Shown here piece after piece: positions 49,727 to 59,391 of a stretch of DNA of 64,000 nucleotides; positions within the stretch are counted from its first letter, which is position 1; each line of letters opens with the position of its first letter. A program made the translations under genes and the position numbers. The notes under the pieces are model-generated. The model did not search any database. It was not told the DNA's origin and was given only the letters and a program-made list of their open reading frames with translations. Origin of the DNA: Acanthaster planci. Lineage: Eukaryota > Echinodermata > Asteroidea > Valvatida > Acanthasteridae. The stretch covers positions 294,255 through 358,254 of the forward strand of contig NW_019091361.1 in assembly GCF_001949145.1 (NCBI RefSeq), given 5' to 3'.

Positions 49727-52700
49727 TCATGTGCCTCTCATCTCATTGTTACAAGGACACAGCCTAAAGTGGTCGTCCACCATCTTCTCTAGTTCACGCT
49801 TTTCTCGTAGCAACTGCTCCTTCTGTTGTATCAATTCATTTTTTCGAGATTCCAGGTTCACCATTGACTGTGAGGGGACAAAAACATTAAAATGTTTAAA
49901 ATGAAAGTAAGAAAATATTTTTTGTCATTTCATTTCTCTTACTGAAGGGCTACTTAGTCTTGGGAAAAAAGTACAAAGACAGGTCTTATGTTCATTGGAA
50001 GGAACAAAAGAAGATAACTTGAAGTAACTCCTGGTAATCAGATATTAAGCTATTCATGAAGATTATTTCTGATACATCGTTCTGCTTATAACGATTTTGT
50101 GAAAACGTCTTAGAATTTTTGGCCCCCCAAACGAGTTTGGTCCCACCGAAACTTCAGTTCTGGATCCACCCTTGTGCCGTCCATAGTGTAATCCTTCCAA
50201 TAATAAATGGTATAAGTTTCTTTCCCAATGAAGATTGAAGAAATATCGTTTAATTCTTTATCAAAGCGACTCTTCCTGGTTTGTGCATGACCTTGCCTCC
50301 TGGACGAGATTTACAAAGTCTCATTTATTTGCAAGTTTTACAAAACACTTCCGAATATATTTTCTGTAATGTGTTATTACAGTATTGAAGCATATCAGTA
50401 GTTACGTTTTTCAAGTATATTAACCATCGACGTGTGATACAACTAATAGCCATCCTTCTTCCCAGCGATTGCAAAAGTTTGTTGAAGAATACAAGGGCCC
50501 GTAAAAGCTAAATTGAACCTTAAGAGGACATGGTATTTTATTGTACTTTTTCATCTTCGGGAGCAATTATTAGCAAAAATAATCGTTTTATTTCCAAACA
50601 GACGTCCCAACTGCACACCTCACAGTATGTTTCTGTGGAAATTAAGTATAAGTAGCCTATATGGTGGGCGCTTTCAAGTTCTATACAGGCTCTATCGTCG
50701 CCTTTTTTATTGCAATAAACTCCAAGCAAGCATAGTAAGCGACATGTCACAAACCAGTGCATAGCAAAAGAGTGATCCCAATACAACGCTGAAAACAAGG
50801 CTGTATGTGTGAGCTTCAATTCTGAATACGATCAGACGACTGAAAGTAAGGAATGAAGACACAAAGTACCTAAAGGTATGTTAAATTCAGACTTTTCAGG
50901 CTGCAAATTTTTGTGGAAGAATCTTTCATGATGACTGGACACGTGAAATCAAAAGAAAAAATAACGACAATTGACCGCGAACTAACGTACCTGCGATGGT
51001 CGTGTATCTTGTGCAGTGGGCGTGGTTTAAACTGAGGTGGTGTCACACTTACGAACCGCCTACTGCATGTACTGTGTGGACTCCGCGTGTGCGCGCGACA
51101 AAGTTCAACACAGAGAGCCTCGATTTCGATGCAAAGTATGCGCAGACAGCGCTAATGTGAAATCCCTCTATATCTGATTTGCCCACACGTACACCTGGCG
51201 TTAGTTGGTAGAATATTTTGACTAATCGATAAGACATGAGGCTGCATGGCAATACAATGTGTGACTACTATTAAAGCATTTAACAAGACATACCTGCTCA
51301 AGTTCCTCCATGTGTTTACGTCTCTTAGCCCGACATCTGGCGGCAGCCTCTCGGTTTCTATTCTTCCGATCTTCCCTCTTCGCTTGTTCCTCTGGAGTCA
51401 GCTAAAAGGACCAAAAAGAAGATTGGATATTTTACGGACAAAACACTCGACACTGACCTATGCACATTTTGTGCAGAACGGTTTTCCTCAGCAAAACCCT
51501 CTGTTGGTGGCGCGCTTTCTACTTACAGGCTTAAAAGCAACATCCGTGGATCAGTGTGCAACGACAGTGTAGTCAAGGGGATAATGCTTTGTCCGACATG
51601 ACTCAAAAAGTCACATCAGTGCTATTTCACAATACCCAACTATGTTTTCGTCATCCAGCAGGCAATTCGCCTACAACCATATCCAACACAAGTATGGTAC
51701 TAATTAATTTCATCTCTTAGTGTTTCAGAGCTTTCAGATTGTTCGAAATTGAGTGACCGAGCACCGCTTACTTTTAAACGACAATTCTCGATGAATGAAG
51801 CCCTTGGTCCTATTTGCACTTCTCCACCCCCGGGGGGCTTTTAAGCAGAGGACACATTCCGAAACATCTGTCCTTTTATCTGACGACCCAACCCTAAGGG
51901 GTAATAAAGAAGTTCTGCTCAATTTTATCAACCTGCACCTGATCATCCTGGTATTTTTCCTTGTCATAGTCCTCCAAAGCCAGGTCCAACACGCCTCTCT
52001 GCCATCGACGCTTCTGGATATTATTCCGCAATTCTTCCTTGATCAAGGGAAGTAGGTCGAAGTCTGCATCCGACTGCTCCGAGTCGTTACTTATTGACCT
52101 GTACAATGAACCTGTTGAACACAAACAGATGATGAGAAAAGGCAACAGAAAAAGAGGACAATCAATAGCAATTTGATGGCACGCCAACGAGGCACATTTT
52201 CATCCTATGCCACACGATGATGAGGCGCCAAGAAATGGATACTTCGAATAGCACGCTGTTCCCGTGAGTACTCGCAGCATCTTGAGAAACTTTGCAGCAA
52301 GTAGATCTCTGAGACCAACATTTGCCCAAGCTGTTTACAGGATAATATTGTCATAATGTACAGCGTCTGGTCTCAATGAAGCTGCGGATGGTGATTTGTA
52401 AACCATCTGATGAGAGAGAACAGGGAAGATTGGCCGCCCCTGTTGTGGTCATCACTGGTTTGGGACATTGCCAGCATAAATTAAAGCACGACAGATAAAC
52501 TTTAACAATACTGATGAATGCAAGAAACGACCAGGGAATTGAATAAACTTTTAGATAGAAGGAAAAAAATGATTTAAACACACGAACCCACAGCATCCAT
52601 AGAACTACCCACTGTATACCGGCGACTTCCAACCTGCTTTCCACCTTGAGCTGTGCATTGCTGAATGAAACTAGAGAGTGACCTTATTAATCCGATCTAT

Positions 52701-53764
52701 TTTTATAGAGGCCTACATGTACAAACTTGCCAAATGCCAATTGTACATGCGCATTAGGTACAGTCAGGGAATTATTTATGTACGTGTATCATGCTAAATC
52801 GATGACGCTTTCTATTTATAGAAACTGCTTTCCGGACTTTGTGGTAACAGATTGAAAAAACAATGTTTCACCTGATTATTACTCTGTTACTCTTTCTAAC
52901 CACAACAAACGAATACCCAACGCTCCACGGAAACTACGTGTTGGACATCAATGTTGTTTGCTTCAAATGACACGAACGCTCATTTCATCATAATTATGCT
53001 TAAGTGCTTGGAGTTATAAACACTAATCACTTTGACAGCTTTAGCACCATACCCGTTCTTACCGAACTTCGCTAATCAACATGTTTTGTGTGTTTTTTGT
53101 TTTTGTGTTTTTGTTTGTTTGTTTGTTTGTTTTTTGGTTAAGTTTAATGGTGGTTCCCCATTGAGCACACGAAGTCGGACATGCCTAACTCGTCAAATCT
53201 TAGTGCCGGCCCTCTTTATTCAGTCCACGGCCAATTTCATAGAGCTGCTTAAGCACAGAATTTGCTTAAAAAACCTTGCTCAATAAACAACGGTTACCAG
53301 CTCAAAATCTAGGCTATGTGGTTGTCATATTAAGCCAAAGACAGGTGAATACCATTCCAAACCAATATACATCACTTGGAGTTTTGGCTGGTAACCTGAT
53401 TTGTCAAGCAAGGTTGTTTCACACTTATGCAAATTTTGTGCTTAAGAAGCTCTATGAAATTGGCCCCGGAAAACTCTATTCCCCCAATTAAATCAGAAAA
53501 TTAACCATTGTTATTTGAATGTTACATATCCTTACCATGTTGTCCTGCACCGTTGCCATTTGATTGCAGAGGTTGTAAACAAGCTGCTTTCCTTTGCGGA
53601 AATCCTTTATCAATCAGATGCTTAGCGTCACCATCATAACTAGACTCCCCAAAGAGATGTCTTGGAACTATCGCCGCCCCTTGGACATCCTGATTTTCGT
53701 TCGACACCGATCGCCAAAGACTCCTGCGGGACCCTGTTGGTAGCTTGCTTGCCGATGATGACAT
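49727..53764 (-). CDS. bZIP transcription factor B, ATF3-like, two alternative first exons
   Basis: Shared exons: 52111-51939 (phase 1 start; DFDLLPLIKEELRNNIQKRR, close to the ATF3 segment LTPFVKEELRFAIQNK), 51401-51294 (36 codons; RKNRNREAAARCRAKRRK basic region) and 49867-49727 (TGA at 49729). Zipper leucines at -2, 5, 12, 19 and 26, then H33-FRL-C37. Two upstream exons both end in phase 1 and fit the 52111 acceptor. The long one is 53764-53536 (start MSSSASKLPTG, 76 codons, Ser/Arg-rich); it has its own acceptor at 53877, so more 5' exon lies upstream. The short one is 52658-52634 (MHSSRWKA), just below a TATA box. Predicted products are about 216 and 148 residues. The donor after DDQ (51938) is weak; CAG at 51933 is an alternative. 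AATAAA at 49530-49525 is a likely poly(A) signal. The a positions of the zipper are unusually basic. Confidence 0.8.
52634..52707 (-). promoter_or_regulatory. Proximal promoter and short first exon of bZIP gene B
   Basis: CTATAAAAATAG (TATA box at 52707-52702) predicts a start near 52675. ATG at 52658 follows after a very short leader (G at -3), and eight codons later a GCAG|GTTGGA donor at 52634 gives phase 1, the phase the 52111 acceptor needs. The donor is not optimal. Confidence 0.45.
53229..53465. mobile_element. Foldback MITE within bZIP gene B
   Basis: GGCCAATTTCATAGAGCTGC at 53229 is the inverse of the right end (GC-TCTATGAAATTGGCC, ending 53465). Pairing continues inward through CTTAAGCAC/GTGCTTAAG, ACCTTGCT/AGCAAGGT and GGTTACCAGC/GCTGGTAACC. 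It sits 70 bases beyond the donor of the long first exon, between the two presumed promoters of gene B. Confidence 0.8.
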
Positions 53765-54360
53765 TCTGGATGCTGGGAACTTGGTTGGTGAAATTCTGTA
53801 CGAAGATGTCCCTCCTTTATGGAATACAGCTGTACCGATGCAGTTTCTGACGGTGTTGTGGTTCGATGACGGTCTTCTGTTACAAACAATACATAAACAG
53901 AAGCAGAACAATGAAAACACAGGAACGAACTTTGTATTCTATGCATTAATAATCGCAGTCGTAAGTAAATAAACACAAAATGGCGATGTTCAAAATTGTA
54001 CACATCATCACAAATCTTCGTCCATCGGCTGATTTGATTAATTCGAAGGTCGAACGTTTTCATTCTTTTCACAACGCACAGTCCACTTAGGAATGTTCTA
54101 GAAGTAGAAAACGACTTGCTGAATCTGCGCTCGGGCACGGGGAATTCTAGGTTTCCTTCCTTGACAGAAATCAAATTATTTCTCATGATGGGGGAGGGGA
54201 ATTTGTTAAAGCTTGATCAATATTTCAACATTTTATGTGTTAAGGGTATTTCCCAAGTTCCCTGGACGGCTGCCAACAAAGTAGTTGCGGCACTCTTCAC
54301 TGCTTAACGTCCGTTCGCTCGCCCCCCCCCCTACAGACGTTGGGAGGGGCTATTCTTGCA

Positions 54361-54389
54361 TGACGTAATTTTTATCGAGCACTCATTGG
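54361..54389 (-). promoter_or_regulatory. Candidate distal promoter of bZIP gene B
   Basis: In minus-strand order: CCAAT (54389-54385), TATA-like GATAAAAA (54376-54369) and the CRE variant TTACGTCA (54368-54361), all within 30 bases and 480 bases upstream of the acceptor at 53877. The spacing is unusual and no 5' exon donor is certain. Confidence 0.25.
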
Positions 54390-56010
54390 ACAGAGTTCAT
54401 TTGAACCAAATAACATGGGTCAAAGTTACAGCGTGCGCATTGCACGTGCACATGATGAGTGTGCGCGTTGATTGGGATAGCAAGTAACCCACAGTCCTTT
54501 GGTGTCGGTAGCTGTGACGTATTTCCGAAACAGGATGTTGTGAAAGACATATGCATATCTCAGTTCCCAGTACTGATAGAGGGAGAGCAAACTTGGGTCC
54601 AACAACTCTGTGGAATGGGTACATCTGCTACACGTGACACTTGTTACCTAGAATGTCGCTTGTGATGAAAGACTGCACTGCGTGAAATTGCAAATATTCT
54701 ACTAACAAATTTCAATAAAATTGAATTTAATCCCGATTCTACAAGGGGGTATAGAAGGTTGCGCCACACGTTTGAAAAACTGAAGAATTACTCAAACAAA
54801 ATGAGACAATTGTGACGGTCCCACGGAGTGTGCATGCATGTATATCTGGCTCCCCAAAACAAAATAAAAAACTGACAATATAAGAATATGAAGCCTATTG
54901 TAAATTGTAAAAAAGGCACATCGTCGTCACACAAGTCCTAACATGTACATGTATACATGCACTACGCGTTTGACAACTTTGTCATCGTACGTTGTGTGTA
55001 CAGTACCCGTATGTCTATTTACAGTCCTCTTGCTACGCTCACACTACCCACGCTGCTTGCCAGTGAAGTAATAATGCTGTGCTAGCTTTGCCTCTCGCTT
55101 ATAAATATTTTCAGTGTATTTTTCCGCAACTGAGTGTGCGCGCCGACGTGGGACCCTTTGAACTCAATTCCAGCACAAAGCCTCCCAATTCAATGCTAAT
55201 CGCATTGAAAACGTATAGGAAAACATGACTCATCAGTTTTGCCGCGCGTCTCTCCTGTGACGTGTCACGGGGCAAGGATGCACACGTAGGCCCACACAAA
55301 AGGGGATTTCACAACACTGTGAAATCTCCACCTTTACGGAGGGGGGCAAGGTTATTTTTTTCCACAGTACTTAGTCGGAATAATTTCCAATTTTTCCGTA
55401 AAATGTCACAGGACTGTATAAAGAAATTTCTAAAACATACCAAAATAAAATTCAGTAGCAATTGATTTTAGTTGACTTTCATTGTTACCGAACAGTTGTA
55501 GTTTTATTTTACTAAAAGTGTAGCATATATACTGAATCGTGACTCGCTTTGCAGTCATTCATGTATGGCATTTGAAAAAATAAAAAGAAACATATAGGCC
55601 TGCAGTCTCGAAATACTCAAAAGTATTTACTATAAAGTGAAAATAACGTAAGCATCTCTTCAAGTAGAGCATTGTTAGAGAATGGTTTGAAGGTGCATTT
55701 TAAGGCGTCTAATCACTTTGTTTCAGCTTTTTCATACTCTAGAATGGAGAAGATGGCGGGTTATTGTAAAGCAAGTCATCACAGAAATCGTGTTACTTTC
55801 ATAACATCCATGATCGACCTTCAAGATTTCATAATACGCTGAGCAACTTAACCTATATCACAAAGGTAATATTGAAATATCGCCAACCTGTTATCAGTAA
55901 CAGGAAAACTTTTCACCAGATGATTGCGAAATAGGCACCTAAGCAGTTCAAGACTCTGTTAAACTATAGCTACGAAACATGAGAACTTCATTGAAAAATT
56001 GCCTGGGTTA

Positions 56011-56242
56011 AATTTTAACCCAAGGAAGGCTGAAAACTGCAACTACCCAAATATGGGCTTTGTTAACCCAATTTTTGGATGAGAATTACTCTCTATCTCA
56101 TTTTTCACCATCAAAATGAGTGGATGTTAACCACTGTTTGGTTAAAAAAAACCAGAAATTATTTTCAATCAACCAAATAAAACAAACTAAACTACTTTGT
56201 AGTTGCAGTTTTCACCCATCCTTTTTATCTTGGGTTAAAATT
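56011..56242. mobile_element. 232-bp MITE with perfect 14-bp inverted ends
   Basis: AATTTTAACCCAAG (56011-56024) and CTTGGGTTAAAATT (56229-56242) are exact inverses. Next to them GAAAACTGCAACTAC pairs with GTAGTTGCAGTTTTC. Internal GGGTTA/TAACCC units recur. No coding capacity. Confidence 0.8.
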
Positions 56243-56854
56243 ATTCAGTATTGAGTCAGCAAACGGGCCGCGGGTTTAACGTAAAATCAAGGGAAGTATA
56301 CGTGTTGTTCGTAAAACTTCCCCGTTGCGAAGACAATACCATTCAGTGTTGCTTTCTATTATGTCAGAACCCTGGATATTGTGCATGCATAATACTGATA
56401 AATTTTGATTCATTCCGACAGTCCTTGATATTGCGGATCCAGGATGAGAGGGAGAGTCCCTATACATCATTTTCCTGCAGGGGTACAGGTATGCGGTACG
56501 GATAGTTGTATTTCTGATTTGTTGAAAATGATTGCGCAGAGGTTGGTAGGGTATTTGGAGCAACTTTGCCTACAGGGTCCACGATTCACCCCAGTTACCT
56601 CGGCGCCTCCTCAGTGAAAAAAGAAAAAGCCATTATAACTGTCTTTGGGATACTAGGAAGGCCTTAGCTACAATAAGATTACCTGTAGGAGTAGCACGTC
56701 AATCTACCGATGCGAGTCGCTCTCAACACTGAGCATGTGCAGTAATGATGACAACGACGTCAAACCTCTTTTTATACTATTGTGTTCATTTTCTGAGTTT
56801 TTCATTTGTACTTTAACCCAGGCCTCCCTCTGATATTTGTTCACACATGCACTA

Positions 56855-57080
56855 TGGAGTACCGAAGTGTGACGTCATTTTTAACCAGAAAGTACAGTGC
56901 AAACGAATTGAGTACGCACGCGTGTTGGTTCTCGCGCTAATGCCTTTTACACACTAATTGTACGCGTGACGTATTCACGAAATTAGCACGAGAACCAGCG
57001 CGTGAACCAACACGCGCGCGTACTCCATTCATTTGCACTGCACTTTCTGGTTCACAGTGTCGTCACACTTCGGTACTCTA
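56855..57080. mobile_element. Foldback element carrying a CRE, between bZIP genes B and C
   Basis: The left arm from GGAGTACCGAAGTGTGACGT and the right arm ending GTCACACTTCGGTACTC are inverse copies over about 90 bases each (AACCAGAAAGTACAGTGCAAA / TTTGCACTGCACTTTCTGGTT). The centre has CGCGCTAAT/ATTAGCACG. TGACGTCA is perfect in the left arm (56870-56877) and mutated to TGTCGTCA in the right. Confidence 0.85.
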
Positions 57081-57313
57081 TATAAGGTAGGATGCGATCC
57101 AGTGAGTCACGAGGCAAGTGTACTTGCAAACAAAGCGTGACATCATATTATTTTGGGTCTATTAAGAGAGGATAAGGCATTTTTAAAAAGTCGCTTCGTG
57201 TCAGTATAGACTAATCTATTTAAAAAAACCTCATTATACTTTGACTTTTTGAAGAAACAAAGCCATGCTCAATCAAGCAGTTGGTTAATAACCGACCTAA
57301 ATGACCATGGCAA

Positions 57314-57323
57314 GATTCGAACC
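57314..57323 (-). mobile_element. B-box relic of a tRNA-type SINE
   Basis: GGTTCGAATC on the minus strand is an exact pol III B box, followed by TTGCCATGGTCATTTAGGTC, a tail typical of invertebrate SINEs. No A box is visible upstream, so only the 3' part remains. Confidence 0.35.
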
Positions 57324-58561
57324 AGACACGGAGGAGGACGATGAGGACAGACCCTCGACGCGAACTTGAATATCCTGCCATTCATGACGATCGGGACTGA
57401 AGTCAAGATTCCAAGAGGATATTAAGGAGGAAACTATACGGCCAGGCGCCAAAACACAACCGTTAAGCAAACATTCTGTTCACCTACGAAGGCTTTGAGA
57501 CAATACAGGCATGAAATACACAGATCCAAAGTATCGTGAAGAATATGGTTCAGTACCAAGAAACAAGCATTTATTTAAATAAATACAGTTCTGTAATACA
57601 AAATCAATACCGAATATTCTCAAATTGAACTGGCCACAAAATGACGACAAACTTTAACACTTAGAATCTCGTGATAAGAAGAATAAATACACGATCTTTG
57701 TACCAAAAAGCAAGCATTAACCTTTAACATTAGAGTCATCTGGGAGTAAAACAAATTCACTTGTTGCGAATCAAGAAATACTTCATTGACTCTCCAGACT
57801 GTCCAAAAATGTTTATAAAAGGCTGCCAACATAACTTCTGAAATGTGGGAACTATAGGTCTTATATTAAGCCAATAGGGCTTCCGATAAACTCAAGTTCA
57901 ACCAAACTTGCACAACAAATGCCTATTACGTAATAGTTAATACGAACTTTGTTATTATGAAAATTTGTCTCGAAAACAAGCAACTGAGTCCTAAACGAAA
58001 TAACACCTGAATGATTGATTACAAAGTAACTATGATTATAGTAACATCCAAACACTCACGTGCTTTCCTATCAAATGTCAAAATCTTGTCAAACCTCTGC
58101 ATGTTATCACATGACCGACTTAAAGGTTTTGGACTAAATTGATTGAAAGCACCTCTGGTATTGTTTGTAACTTAATCAGGCTGGTTGCTACATACAATGT
58201 CATCCCTGCAATATGTTCATCACCTTTCTGTGTAATCTACTTGACAGGAGGCTGCACATTTCGAAGAAATCGCAATGAAATACCTGGATTGTCTAAGTTA
58301 TCTTATCTTCACTTCAGCATTTGTTTATTTATGAAATAAAAACCTGGATAAAACATCAAGGCGATGAAGAAATAAATAAATACAGTCAGTATAGATACAA
58401 AATATATTTGTGTTAGATAATTCTGTGAACATAACGTGTTTGTGTTATAGTTGTTTAAACATTGAGCATGTACTGAGATTGGCTATTAGCATTCACGGGA
58501 AACACTTTTGATCGCAAAATAAACTTTTAACGCTCGACATCAATTTTTGAGGATAACTTAT

Positions 58562-58789
58562 GGGTAATTCTAAAAACTAGGGGGTCCATGTTTTCGTGTC
58601 CCTGTCCCATCTGACGTCTGATATTGTAAGTTCAGAACACATTTTCTAATAAAATGCAAATTACCTGCCAAAAAACAGTAATAGTTGGAAATCAATTCCA
58701 GTAATATTTCCATGTCAAATAACAAAGGTCAGATGTAACAGGGACACAAAAATGTCACACTTTTGGACCCCTAATTTCTGGAACCCCCT
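58562..58789. mobile_element. Foldback MITE, 228 bp
   Basis: AGGGGGTCCATGTTTTCGTG near the left end pairs with CACAAAAATGTCACACTTTTGGACCCC near the right; ACAGGGACAC, its inverse and CATCTGAC/GTCAGATG continue the stem. Outermost bases GGGTAATTCT and GGAACCCCC pair loosely. Confidence 0.7.
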
Positions 58790-59391
58790 TAAGGGAAAAG
58801 TACCTTCTACTGACAAAACACCCAAGACTCGGGCTGTAACTTGTTTAACAAGTTGATGTATCTAAATTCGGTGTAAAAGCTGACATCGACGTATGGGATA
58901 GTCTGTGTCTGTATAAGTACGTCGACATATTACTGGCATAATTACGACAGGTAAGAGAGCGAATGGGTCAAAGTTACGTGTCAGTGGAGGCTGAATCTGT
59001 GAGAAGTCAAAAAGCTTTCGGTCTTGAAAACCAGCCCTAGAAGCCAAATTTACAGTGACCTCACAAAAAATAATACAGTGTTTCATAAAGTTTATGTGTA
59101 CAGCGAACAAACCTGTTTAACCCCCATTATGTACGAACAATCATCTTTCCTATAAATATCCACACAAAAATATTAGGATACATCCATCCATAATGATTTT
59201 TTTATTAGTTTGTTTGTTTATGTGTTTGTTTGGTATTTGTTTACTTCATTTATTATTTTAGCCGACGGCAACTAGGCCTACTCAGATAGTAGTCGCTTCT
59301 ATTGGTAATACGGATTCGAAAATATCCGTTTCAGTGTGCTTTGTAATATAAAATGTTAGGAACGCCGCTTGTCGCGAGCAAACAGGTGATG

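Larger units (their letters stand above)
54400..59240. other. Intergenic region between bZIP genes B and C
   Basis: No gene recognised. Contents: a lone TACATG block (54944-54956), three foldback elements (56.0, 56.9 and 58.6 kb) and a tRNA-type B-box relic (57.3 kb). GTGACGTGTCAC-like sequence near 55256-55267 and a TATA-like TTATAAG at 55104-55098 (minus) could be a further promoter for gene B. Confidence 0.45.
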
